A stretch of 60,091 bases of DNA, taken from positions 1 through 60,091 of the forward strand of contig NZ_RHOY01000019.1 in the NCBI RefSeq assembly GCF_003946725.1, read 5' to 3'. Below, piece after piece: positions 16,293 to 24,835 of this stretch. The notes beneath the pieces are model-generated. The model made no database searches and was not told the origin of the DNA. It worked only from the letters and a program-made list of their open reading frames with translations. The position numbers were made by a program, and so were the translations under genes. The stretch comes from Agrilactobacillus yilanensis. Lineage in GTDB: Bacteria > Bacillota > Bacilli > Lactobacillales > Lactobacillaceae. Positions within the stretch are counted from its first letter, which is position 1, and each line of letters begins with the position of its first letter.

Positions 16293-17521
16293 ATGCGGCA
16301 TACGCGTAAAAGATGGGTCAGTCTAATTATTGGCCCCCTCAGCTTGTTACTAGTTATCGGCTTATTTGGCGTTACCACACCGGTTCGAGCGGATGATCAA
16401 GTGACTACAGCGCAAAACGCGTTGCAGGAAAATCAAAACCAAACAACCACTTTGCAAGCGCAAATTCAAGCACAAGAAGATAAAATTACTGAGATCAACA
16501 ATCAGATCGGCAACAAGACGCTGGCACTAGAAAAAATGAAAAACAAATTCAAGCTAGTCAGACAAAAATAAATAAACTCAATCAAAAAATTAAAACAACA
16601 AAAACAGATGTTAAAGCCCGTAAAAAAGCGATGCAAAAGCGGCTGCGAGCTTTACAAAAGCAATCTGAAAAAAGTGCATTAGGGAATGTCTATGCTGATT
16701 TTGTGTTAAGCGGCAGCGATTTTTCTGAAATGTTAAGTCGAGCACTGGCGGTCAAAAAAATCAGTGCTTCTAATAAAACAGCAATTAAAGTGCTACAGGC
16801 CACGCAACAAGATTTGACCGATTTAAAAACAACAAAAAAAGCACAGCAGACAAAATTAGTCGCTGCTAAAGCTGATTTGGAAACGCAACAAGCGCAGCTT
16901 AATGACACAAAGGCAAAAGCTAGTGAGGCGCAGACACAATTAACAACACAGCTTTCTGAAAATCAAGGAGCCACGGCAGACTTAGAGGCACAATTAAAAA
17001 CAGCTCAAGATAATCAAGCAGCGATTGAGGCAGCAACGAAGGCTGAACAAGAACGGCAAGACCAGCTGGCTGCAACATCAACCAATGCGATGGGGACAAG
17101 TGATGTTTCAGCAAGTATTGCTGATAATACGACTTACAAGCAAGCCATTGCAGAGGTCTTATCAGACAGCGCCGCAAACAACAGAATTATTCAAGATGCG
17201 TTACAGTATTTGGGTGTACCTTATGTCTGGGGCGGGACAACGCCTTCAGGTTTTGATTGTTCAGGATTGATTTATTATTGTTACAAATTAGAAGGCCGAA
17301 CGATTCCTCGAGTGTCACAAGGTCAAAGTACCCAAGGTAAATATGTGGCTATTGGCGATTTACAGCCCGGTGATTTAGTATTTTGGGGTGGTGTCGGCAC
17401 AGCCCATCATGTGGCGTTATACATCGGAAATGGCCAATACATTCACGCACCACAACCTGGGCAAACTGTGAAAATTGGCAGTATTGCCTATTATCGGCCG
17501 GATTTTGGACGTCGATTATAA
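16293..17521 (+). pseudogene. Secreted coiled-coil NlpC/P60 peptidoglycan hydrolase, frameshifted
   Basis: A signal peptide (SLIIGPLSLLLVIGLFGVTTPVRA), a long coiled coil and a C-terminal NlpC/P60 cysteine peptidase (FDCSGLIYY with catalytic Cys; TAHHVALYIGNGQYIHAP with His) are encoded in two frames: 16293-16571 and, in another frame, through 17521. At 16531-16536 there is a run of six A; one more A would join the frames through LEKNEKQIQASQTKINKLNQ, a perfect continuation of the coil, giving about 409 residues. So this is a one-base loss in an A tract: a real pseudogene, a switchable tract, or a sequencing error. AGGAGG precedes the start. The family cuts cell-wall peptides at division or elongation sites (CwlO-like). 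Confidence 0.85.
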
Positions 17522-17580
17522 GTAAATTTGTGAACAGTTATGTTATGATAGAAGAAATAATTTGACTGAGGTGCATGGCA

Positions 17581-18147
17581 TTGACCGAGAATCATAAACG
17601 ACTGATTATAATTACAGGTGCTGCTGGAACGGGTAAAACCACGGTGAGTCAATATTTGCACCAGCATTTTGGCGTTTGCCGAGTATTGACACATACCACC
17701 CGACCGCCACGACAAAATGAACGTAATGGTAAAGATTATTATTTCGAAACGGAAGCTAGTTTTTTTGAAAATCATTTTGTAGAATATGTACGTTATAGTG
17801 GTCATTTATATGGTTCCTCCGAAGAGGGCTTAAAGCGCGCATTGGCAGAACACGATCAAGCTTGCTTAGTTTTAGATACGAAGGGCGCTGAAAGTTACTT
17901 GCGTCGGTTCCCTGAACTCATGCAAATCTTGTATTTAACGGTTCCAGATAATAAGGAACTACGGACACGAATGCAAGCTAGAGGCGATAGTGCGACGGCA
18001 TTACAGCAGCGTCTAGAGAGCAAAGAGTATATTCGAGATTTGAAACTGTCACAAATGTTACGTTCTAAAGTAACGGTATTAATCAATGATGATTGGGCGG
18101 TTACTAAAACAAAATTAGCACAATTTATGGCGACAATCACCGTTTGA
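17581..18147 (+). CDS. Guanylate-kinase-like P-loop protein
   Basis: 188 residues. The N-terminal P-loop is GAAGTGKTT; then RVLTHTTRPPRQNERNGKDYYF matches the GMP-binding region of guanylate kinases (TTRxPRxxExxGxDYxF). Later parts diverge, so it is probably a second, specialised GMK-like protein rather than the housekeeping enzyme. TTG 17581 is chosen because GAGGTG is 7 nt upstream; ATG 17575 is only 1 nt from it. It lies 60 nt after the P60 gene and may be co-transcribed. The biological role is unknown. Confidence 0.75.
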   Translation: MTENHKRLIIITGAAGTGKTTVSQYLHQHFGVCRVLTHTTRPPRQNERNGKDYYFETEASFFENHFVEYVRYSGHLYGSSEEGLKRALAEHDQACLVLDTKGAESYLRRFPELMQILYLTVPDNKELRTRMQARGDSATALQQRLESKEYIRDLKLSQMLRSKVTVLINDDWAVTKTKLAQFMATITV

Positions 18148-18530
18148 ATTGAAATAATAAGGCTGTTTTTGCGAGATATTTGGATTTTTTTCCGAATATC
18201 TATTTTTTTTGACTTTTTTATGAAGTTAACTAAAAAATTAATTTTGTTATGTTTTTATAAATATCTTAATATTTTCTTTAGAAATAACGTTGGTACCATT
18301 GCGTTTTAGTTTAAATAAATTGTGCAAAACTTACCAAACAAGATGTTATTGTGACAGTCGTGCAAGATAAGTGTAATATTTCCTTTGTCGTTTTGTAACA
18401 CTCCTGAAACATAGAGTGTGTATTATAAGACTCGTTGGTTAAGAAAAATTAAACTTTGAACAAAGAAAAAACACAATACAGTAAATAAAAAAACATAAAT
18501 ATACGAATTTAAACTTTGGAGGAAACAAAC
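18148..18530 (+). other. AT-rich upstream region of the second P60 gene
   Basis: Long untranslated leader or promoter region. It contains TGTGTATTAT (extended -10, 18417-18426) and an inverted repeat ACACTC (18398-18403) / GAGTGT (18414-18419). No open frame of interest. Confidence 0.4.
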
Positions 18531-19235
18531 TTGACATTCTCAATCAAAAAATTAACGATGGCTATTGCCGCTGCTGGTATCCTTGGTGTTGCTGGCCTTA
18601 CTACTAATAACAACAACGATAACGGTACTGTCCAAGCTGCTACTGCTGGTGACGTTGCAACGGTTTCTTGGTCCGGTGATGCGATTCAAGTATTTTCTGA
18701 TGCTAGTTCAAGTGCTTCAGTTGTTAACTATTTACCAACTGCTTCTTCTTGGAAAGTTATGGAAACAAAAACAGATGCTAATGGTACTGCTTGGTACAAA
18801 GTTGCCAACAACCAATGGGTTATGGCTTCATTAATGGCTGACGGCTATTCTGTTTCTCAAGCAACAAGCAATACAAGTGACGCTCAAAAAGTTATTGATC
18901 TTGCTAAAGAACAATTAGGCAAACCTTATGTATGGGGTGCTAAAGGCCCAAGTTCTTTTGATTGCTCTGGCTTGATGTACTACTTATTCCAAAACGCTTT
19001 AGGCCGTAATATTGGCGGCTGGACTGTCCCTCAAGAAAGTGCTGGGACACAAATCAGCGTTAACGATGCACAACCTGGCGACTTATTGTTCTGGGGCGGC
19101 CGTGGCGCTACTTACCATGTTGCTTTATACATTGGTAATGGCCAATACATTCATGCACCAAAACCTGGTGATGTTGTACGGACAGCTACATTATCTGGCT
19201 ACTTCTACCCATCATTTGCAGTTCGTGCCATCTAA
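18531..19235 (+). CDS. Secreted SH3-like plus NlpC/P60 cell-wall hydrolase
   Basis: 234 residues: signal peptide (to about residue 35, ending QAA), an SH3-type wall-binding domain (DAIQVFSDASSSASVVNYLPTASSW...WYKVANNQWVMAS), and a C-terminal NlpC/P60 domain with FDCSGLMYYLF (nucleophile Cys), YHVALYIGNGQYIHAPKPGD (His) . It probably hydrolyses D-glutamyl bonds in peptidoglycan outside the cell. TTG 18531 has GGAGG 8 nt upstream. The biased codon use and strong ribosome site suggest high expression. Its catalytic domain closely resembles that of the frameshifted protein 1 kb upstream. Confidence 0.9.
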   Translation: MTFSIKKLTMAIAAAGILGVAGLTTNNNNDNGTVQAATAGDVATVSWSGDAIQVFSDASSSASVVNYLPTASSWKVMETKTDANGTAWYKVANNQWVMASLMADGYSVSQATSNTSDAQKVIDLAKEQLGKPYVWGAKGPSSFDCSGLMYYLFQNALGRNIGGWTVPQESAGTQISVNDAQPGDLLFWGGRGATYHVALYIGNGQYIHAPKPGDVVRTATLSGYFYPSFAVRAI

Positions 19236-19264
19236 TTTAAGCTAATTTAATCCGAAAAATAGAT

Positions 19265-19335
19265 AAAAACAGTAGCTCATGATTAAATACCTTCCTATAT
19301 AAGTTGGTATTTAATGGTGGGGTACTGTTTTTTTG
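19265..19335 (+). terminator. Terminator after the P60 gene
   Basis: AAACAGTA pairs with TACTGTTT; an inner stem has arms GATTAAATACC and GGTATTTAATG; eight T follow. Confidence 0.85.
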
Positions 19336-19358
19336 TTATGAATATAAATATGTAAAAC

Positions 19359-19406
19359 AAAAAGATGATTTTAATTTTCTATTTGAAAATTGAAATCATC
19401 TTTTTA
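19359..19406. terminator. Second, probably bidirectional terminator
   Basis: AAAAAGATGATTT pairs with AAATCATCTTTTT around an AT-rich loop. Confidence 0.75.
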
Positions 19407-19449
19407 GTCGTAAGTCTAGGTTATGTGCATTGTCAAACCGTAAGCTCTT

Positions 19450-19820
19450 GCGCTCTGGCTTAAACGCGCTCCAAAAGACTGATTTCTGTGCTTAGCTACG
19501 TCTAACTTGTAAGCGAAGACCGCTCACGGCGTTAGCCTAGGCTATGCTCAAAATCACCCCGTCTTTTGTCGCGCTCTGGGTTTGAAACGCGCTCACCAAC
19601 ACTGATTTCTACATATAACTACGCTTTGTTGCTAGTCGCAGGCGACTACCTGCCAAACCTAGGTTATATTACGAAATCACCCGTGTTGTCTCGCGCTCTG
19701 GCTTAAACGCGCTCCAAAAGACTGATTTCTGCGCTTAGCTACGTCTAACTTGTAAGCGAAGACCGCTCACGGCGTTAGCCTAGGCTATGCTCAAAATCAC
19801 CCCGTCTTTTGTCGCGCTCT
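19450..19820 (-). repeat. Stop-codon-linked palindromic repeat, locus C (tandem trimer)
   Basis: Three units read from the minus strand. The first base follows directly after the oppA stop codon (19821-19823): TAA then AGAGCGCGAC. Units at 19450-19577 and 19693-19820 are 128 bp and nearly identical. The middle unit (about 19578-19692) is a subtype. Outer arms: CAAAAGAC/GTCTTTTG (19472-19479 with 19561-19568; 19715-19722 with 19804-19811) and CAACAC/GTGTTG (19597-19602 with 19683-19688). Inner arms TGATTT / AAATCA and TAGCTACG / CCTAGGCTA-like segments recur. It lies between the convergent P60 gene and oppA. Confidence 0.9.
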
Positions 19821-21461
19821 TTATTCTACGATATAGGTTGGTACGAAGTTATAGGTGTTGGCGGGGCTATAGGGGAGTTGTTTTACGTTTTGATTGAGTA
19901 GGTGGGCTTCAACGCTTTGATAAAGTGGGATGATGCCTTGCTGTTGGGTTAGAATTTGTTGGGCGTTCATGAGATCTTGCCAACGGGCGGTTTTGTTTAA
20001 GGCGTCTGTCGTGGCACTGGTGGTTAATAAACGGTCATATTCATCATTAGACCAGCCACCATCGTTATAGCTGTTACCTGTTGTAAAGAGGTCTAAGAAG
20101 CTCACCACATCAGGATAGTCTGCGTTCCACGAACTTAAGACAATATCAAAATCGCCAGTTTCAGAACGACTTAAACGTTCCTTCAGAGGGACAGTTTCTA
20201 GATTTACGGTTAAATTTGGTAAATTTGTGGTCCATGCTTGTTTAAGATAGGCACCTACTGCAGCGGCACTGGTGGAATTATCGGTGACTAAAGTGACTTC
20301 TAAGTTTTGTAAATTAGCTTCGCTTAGACCTTCTGCAAATAAGCGTTGGGCGCGACTTTTACTGTAAGTGGTATAAGTTTTTGCGGTATCGGCAGCAATT
20401 TTGGCAAAATCTTGATTTTTAGTGTTAGACATTAAGCCTTGTGGAATGACACTGTGGGCGACCAGTGAGCCATCACCAAGAATTCGAGAGGTAATTTCTT
20501 TACGATTGATCGCTAAAGATAAGGCTTGGCGAATTTTTTGGTTCTGAAAGGCGGTGTCTTTTACTTGATTCATTTCTGCATAAAAGACACGCGAACGTTC
20601 CCGCCGAATAAAGGCGTCATCATTTTTAGTCCGTTGCGCACTTTGACCGGTGAGCACGATGTCATCTAATTTATCTTTTTGGTAAAGGTTTAACGCGATA
20701 TTTGGATTTTTAACAACTTGGACGGTAATTTGATCAAGTTTTACCTTTTTGGCATTCCAATAATGTTTATTTTTAGTTTCAGACCATTTTTTATTGTTTC
20801 CAGTCCAGTTTTTTAAAATAAAAGGGCCGTTACTGAGGGTGTACTTGGCTTCAGTGCCGTACTTAGCCCCTACTTTTTGAATATATTGCTGGTTTTGGGG
20901 GAAGAAAGCTGGATTGGTCATTAAGCTGTTAAAGTAGGGCACGGCTTCCGTAAGCTTGATTTGAACGGTATGCTTTGTTAAAGCTTTAATGCCCAAAGTC
21001 TCGGGTTCTTTCGTGCCAGCCATAATTTCAGGGGCGTTGACAACTGCGTTAAATAAGTAAGCATAACTGGCATTTGTGGCAGGATTGACAGCTCTACGCC
21101 AGCTGTAAACGAAATTTTGGGCAGTGACTGGGCGCCCATTGGCCCATTTGGCGTTTTTACGTAGGGTAATTGTATATGTTTTACCGCCATTCGTCGGTTT
21201 AGCGATTTTTGTGGCGATGGCTGGCTGCAGTTGTTTACCATTGTAACGGTAAAAACCATCCATTGTGTCGATTAGGACTTGTCGGCTAATACTATCCGTG
21301 CTTTTAGATGGATCCATTGTTTGAATTGTATCGCTTTCCATACGGTTAAAAATCTGTTTTTTTGCTAAGGTATCATTTGCGTTTTGCTGACTACACGCAC
21401 TGAGTAAAAGCGCGGTACTGAAAATAACACCAATTGCCGTAAGAATTTTTTTGAATGCCAT
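19821..21461 (-). CDS. oppA: Oligopeptide-binding lipoprotein (OppA family)
   Basis: 546 residues, a family 5 extracellular solute-binding protein. The lipobox LLSAC places the lipidated Cys at 23. NRMESDTIQTMDPSKSTDSISRQVL and YRYNGKQLQPAIATKIAKPTNGGKTYTITLRKNAKWANGRPVTAQNFVYSWRRAVNP are typical OppA blocks. It captures peptides outside the membrane for an Opp importer, but no opp permease or ATPase genes are adjacent, so it must use a system elsewhere. GGGAGG precedes the ATG. It is the last gene before repeat locus C and is divergent from glnQ. Confidence 0.92.
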   Translation of the reverse strand: MAFKKILTAIGVIFSTALLLSACSQQNANDTLAKKQIFNRMESDTIQTMDPSKSTDSISRQVLIDTMDGFYRYNGKQLQPAIATKIAKPTNGGKTYTITLRKNAKWANGRPVTAQNFVYSWRRAVNPATNASYAYLFNAVVNAPEIMAGTKEPETLGIKALTKHTVQIKLTEAVPYFNSLMTNPAFFPQNQQYIQKVGAKYGTEAKYTLSNGPFILKNWTGNNKKWSETKNKHYWNAKKVKLDQITVQVVKNPNIALNLYQKDKLDDIVLTGQSAQRTKNDDAFIRRERSRVFYAEMNQVKDTAFQNQKIRQALSLAINRKEITSRILGDGSLVAHSVIPQGLMSNTKNQDFAKIAADTAKTYTTYSKSRAQRLFAEGLSEANLQNLEVTLVTDNSTSAAAVGAYLKQAWTTNLPNLTVNLETVPLKERLSRSETGDFDIVLSSWNADYPDVVSFLDLFTTGNSYNDGGWSNDEYDRLLTTSATTDALNKTARWQDLMNAQQILTQQQGIIPLYQSVEAHLLNQNVKQLPYSPANTYNFVPTYIVE

Positions 21462-21810
21462 GGTTAAAAACCTCCCTAATGTTAAATTCTACTATAGAAT
21501 AAGGATTTTTGCTGAGGAATCTCAGTTTTTGAAATTCATTTAAAACTAATCATAAACTTAAAATCATCTCATTTTGGGGATATTTAACAGAATAACGACA
21601 TTTTAAATTATAATTTTCTAATTTTTCTAAAATAAATCGCTTATTTTATTGCATAATATATTTACATTAGAGTATATTAAGTGTATATGATGTGCTTTTA
21701 CTAGAATTATATGAATAATCTTACGATGTGAGTCAACTTAATAACATTAAATAAATCTAATTGTTTTTTTGCTGACAACATGTACTTAATTAGAAATGGG
21801 GAGTTAAAGA
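21462..21810. promoter_or_regulatory. Divergent promoter region oppA / glnQ
   Basis: For the rightward operon: TTGCAT (21649-21654), 18-nt spacer, TATATT (21673-21678). Leftward: TATAGT on the minus strand (21498-21493), with an inverted repeat CTGAG-GAAT-CTCAG (21512-21525) about where a -35 would be. The remainder is AT-rich with no open frame. Confidence 0.45.
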
Positions 21811-22551
21811 ATGTCAATGATTGAATTTAATAACGTGGAGAAATATTACGGGAAATTCCATGCTTTAAAAAACATAAACCTCAAAATAGATCAGGGCGAA
21901 GTTGTGACAATTATTGGGCCTTCTGGTTCAGGGAAAAGTACGTTGTTACGATGCATTAATGGTCTAGAAACAGTAACCTCTGGTCAATTATTGATCAATG
22001 GCTATGACTTGGCGGATAAAAAGACCGATATGAATAAAACCCGCAAGAATGTGGGGATGGTCTTCCAGCATTTTAATTTATATGCGAATAAAACAGTCAT
22101 GCAAAATATTACATTAGGCCCACAAGTTGTCTTAAAACAGTCTAAGGCACAAAGTGAAGAAGAAGCGCATAAACTATTGGAGTTAGTCGGTTTAAATGAA
22201 AAGGCCAATAGTTTTCCGGATCAATTGTCTGGTGGCCAACAGCAACGGATTGCCATTGCCCGTAGTTTAGCCATGAAGCCAAAGGCGTTATTGTTTGATG
22301 AACCAACTTCAGCTTTGGATCCAGAAATGATTGGGGACGTTTTGAATGTTATGAAAACCGTCGCTGAACAGGGAATGACCATGGTTGTTGTAACCCACGA
22401 AATGGGATTTGCCCAAGAAGTTGGGGATCGGATTGTGTTCATGGCAGATGGCAGCATTTTAGAAGATCATAGCGATGTTGCTGGCTTCTTTAAGCAACCT
22501 AATGATGAGCGGGCCCGGGTCTTCTTGTCTAAAGTTATCAAGCATATGTAG
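21811..22551 (+). CDS. glnQ: Amino-acid ABC transporter ATPase (GlnQ type)
   Basis: 246 residues. Walker A GPSGSGKST (36-44), Q-loop VFQHFNLY, signature LSGGQQQRIAIA, Walker B LLFDEPTSALDPE and switch VVTHEMGFAQEVGDR are complete. It energises uptake by the two permeases encoded next. ATG with GGGGAG 7 nt upstream. First gene of a four-gene operon (ATPase, binding protein, permease, permease), typical for glutamine/glutamate import in lactobacilli. Confidence 0.95.
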   Translation: MSMIEFNNVEKYYGKFHALKNINLKIDQGEVVTIIGPSGSGKSTLLRCINGLETVTSGQLLINGYDLADKKTDMNKTRKNVGMVFQHFNLYANKTVMQNITLGPQVVLKQSKAQSEEEAHKLLELVGLNEKANSFPDQLSGGQQQRIAIARSLAMKPKALLFDEPTSALDPEMIGDVLNVMKTVAEQGMTMVVVTHEMGFAQEVGDRIVFMADGSILEDHSDVAGFFKQPNDERARVFLSKVIKHM

Positions 22552-22561
22552 GGGGTCCATT

Positions 22562-23389
22562 ATGAGGTTTGAAAAGAAGAAGTGGTTTTTATTACCAATG
22601 GTGTTGCTGCTAAGCTTGGTAGCTTTAGCCGGTTGCAGCGGTCAAAAGAGTGTTACTAGCGCCGATGTATTAGCCCGCGATAAGCAGCAAAATACGATTG
22701 TCTGGGGCGTTAAAAGTGATACACGACTATTTGGGCTGATGGATATTAAAGATGATCAGATCAAAGGTTTTGACATTGATATCGCTAAAGAACTCTCTCA
22801 TCGAATTTTTGGTAAGAATGTCAATATTGACTTTGTACCCGTGACCAGTAATACTCGGTTGCCGTTATTAAAGAATGGGAACGTTGATGCCTTGATCTGT
22901 ACAATGAGTATTACCCCAGATCGGGCCAAGCAAGTAGATTTTTCAAATGTTTATTTTGATGCTGGGCAAGCCTTACTTGTTAAAAAAGGCAGTTCAATTA
23001 AAAGTGTTAAAGATTTAAATTCCAAGACGAAGGTTATTGGGGTTCAAGGCTCTACTTCTGTGGAAAATATTAAAAAAGTTGCCCCAGATACACCAGTTTT
23101 ACAATTGTCTGACTACGCCCAAGCCTTTACAGCTTTGAAATCCGGTCAAGGGGACGCACTGACGACCGATAACGGGATTTTATATGGGATGTCTGCCGAT
23201 GATCCAAAATATGTTGTAACTGGCGGTACATTCACATCAGAACCTTATGGGATTGCAGTGAATAAGGGCCAAAAATCATTTTTGAAAGCCATCAATAAGA
23301 ATCTTGCAGCCATGCGCAAAGATGGTACTTATCATCAAATTGAACAAAAATGGTTCGGTAAAATTGAAGGATTTAAACAGGGGAGGTAA
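22562..23389 (+). CDS. glnH: Glutamine/glutamate-type amino-acid-binding lipoprotein
   Basis: 275 residues. Signal peptide with lipobox LAGC (Cys 25). A family 3 solute-binding fold follows: IVWGVKSDTRLFGLMDIKDDQIKGFDIDIAKELSHRI, FVPVTSNTRLPLLKNGNVDALICTMSITPDRAKQVDFS, and QGSTSVENIKK. The conserved R-P-like ligand pocket (TPDRAKQVDFS) points to a polar amino acid; glutamine or glutamate is most likely but not proven. ATG 22562 follows GGGGG and is preferred to longer in-frame starts inside glnQ. Confidence 0.92.
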   Translation: MRFEKKKWFLLPMVLLLSLVALAGCSGQKSVTSADVLARDKQQNTIVWGVKSDTRLFGLMDIKDDQIKGFDIDIAKELSHRIFGKNVNIDFVPVTSNTRLPLLKNGNVDALICTMSITPDRAKQVDFSNVYFDAGQALLVKKGSSIKSVKDLNSKTKVIGVQGSTSVENIKKVAPDTPVLQLSDYAQAFTALKSGQGDALTTDNGILYGMSADDPKYVVTGGTFTSEPYGIAVNKGQKSFLKAINKNLAAMRKDGTYHQIEQKWFGKIEGFKQGR

Positions 23390-23394
23390 GACAA

Positions 23395-24051
23395 TTGTTT
23401 GATATTTTTGCAAATTATGGTGGCCAATTATGGAGCGGCTTTGGTTATACACTATTGTCTAGCCTTTATGCCTTAATTGGCAGTTTAGTTGTCGGAACAA
23501 TATTTGCGCTATTTGAAATCAGCCCTAATAAAGTATTACGGGTGATTGGTCATATTTATGTTGAAATCTTTAGAAATATTCCGTTATTGGTTATTGCAAT
23601 GATCTTTTATATTGTGGTGCCCCAATACATTGCCAAAATTGACGGCTTTACGGCTGGGACCATTGGTTTAACGATTTATACGTCTGCGTTTATTGCGGAA
23701 ACCGTCCGTGCCGGAATCGAAGGGGTTCCCGTGGGACAAATGGAAGCCGCTCGATCTAATGGGATGAGCTACGGCCAATCAATGATTCATATCATTATGC
23801 CGCAAGCGATTAAAATCGTCGTACCGCCTTTAGGTAATCAGTTCATCAACTTAGTAAAAAATTCATCTGTTTTAGCCTTTTTAGCCGGCTTTGATTTGAT
23901 GTATCAAGGGAATGTCATTGCTTCAACAACATTCAGAACAACCGATACGTATTTTGCAGTGGGGCTGTTATACTTGATCATTACCTTACCGATGAGTTAC
24001 GGGATGCGCTATCTTGAAAAGAAATGGTCTGCTGAAAGGAGTGAAGATTAA
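23395..24051 (+). CDS. glnM: Amino-acid ABC transporter permease 1
   Basis: 218 residues, about five membrane helices. The HisMQ-type permease signature EAARSNGMSYGQSMIHIIMPQAIKIVVPPLGNQFI contains the EAA loop that docks to the ATPase. TTG start with GGGGAGG upstream. It ends with ATTAATGG, overlapping the next start by one base. It forms a heterodimer channel with the following permease. Confidence 0.92.
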   Translation: MFDIFANYGGQLWSGFGYTLLSSLYALIGSLVVGTIFALFEISPNKVLRVIGHIYVEIFRNIPLLVIAMIFYIVVPQYIAKIDGFTAGTIGLTIYTSAFIAETVRAGIEGVPVGQMEAARSNGMSYGQSMIHIIMPQAIKIVVPPLGNQFINLVKNSSVLAFLAGFDLMYQGNVIASTTFRTTDTYFAVGLLYLIITLPMSYGMRYLEKKWSAERSED

Positions 24052-24713
24052 TGGATATCTTTGCACAAGCCTACCAATGGGTTAATTTAAAATATTTACT
24101 AGAAGGCTTATGGGTGACCGTTGAAGTTTCTGTGATCTCCATTTTGTTCAGCTTTATCATTGGGGCCATCTTTGGATTGCTGCGATATATGAAAATTAAA
24201 TATCTATCAATGATTGTTGGCTTTATCGTAGATATTATTCGAAACTTGCCATTACTGCTGATCATTTTCTTCACTTACTTCGGTCTACCGAATGTCATTG
24301 GCGTCCGTTTTAATACATTATGGGCCACGATCATTGCCATGACTGTCTTTGAATCCGCAATGTTAGCTGAAATTATCCGTAGTGGGATTATGGCGGTAGA
24401 TTCTGGACAAATGGAAGCTGCACGCTCTAATGGCTTGACCTATTGGCAAACGATGTATCATATTATCTTGCCGCAAGCCGTGAAAAAAATGATTCCGCCA
24501 ATCGTCAGTCAGTTCATTTCTTTAGTCAAAGATACCTCTTTGGCCACGATCATCGTTTTACCAGAATTAATGTTTCACGCCCAGGTCATTTATGGTCAAA
24601 ATACAAACTTCATGATCCCAATGTTCCTAGCATTGGCCGTCTTGTATTTTATCGTCTGCTACCTGCTATCCGTCTTGGCGAAATTCTTGGATCGCCGACT
24701 CTCTAAGGCATAA
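24051..24713 (+). CDS. glnP: Amino-acid ABC transporter permease 2
   Basis: 220 residues, about five membrane helices with the EAA loop EAARSNGLTYWQTMYHIILPQAVKKMIPPIVSQFISLVKDTSLATII. Partner of the preceding permease. Its stop codon is followed after about 20 nt by a short sequence resembling the tail of the repeat at 12700, and then by a strong terminator. Confidence 0.92.
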   Translation: MDIFAQAYQWVNLKYLLEGLWVTVEVSVISILFSFIIGAIFGLLRYMKIKYLSMIVGFIVDIIRNLPLLLIIFFTYFGLPNVIGVRFNTLWATIIAMTVFESAMLAEIIRSGIMAVDSGQMEAARSNGLTYWQTMYHIILPQAVKKMIPPIVSQFISLVKDTSLATIIVLPELMFHAQVIYGQNTNFMIPMFLALAVLYFIVCYLLSVLAKFLDRRLSKA

Positions 24714-24759
24714 CCTGGACTTGCACCATAAGTGAACGCATTTTAGAAAACACAATTAA

Positions 24760-24801
24760 AAAGAGGCTCGGTCAAAAATAAAATTTTGACCGAGCCTCTT
24801 T
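24760..24801. terminator. Strong bidirectional terminator
   Basis: AAAGAGGCTCGGTCAAAAT and ATTTTGACCGAGCCTCTTT form an almost perfect stem between convergent glnP and hflX. Confidence 0.95.
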
Positions 24802-24835
24802 GTTTTCTGCTTTTAGTTACGATTTACGATACGGT

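Noticed and set aside
17575-18147. Housekeeping guanylate kinase Gmk
   Set aside because: Only the P-loop and GMP-binding segment fit well; the second half diverges and the context is wall hydrolases, so it was called GMK-like.
19450-19820. CRISPR array
   Set aside because: Units are about 120 bp with internal palindromes and no short regular spacers; no cas genes are nearby.
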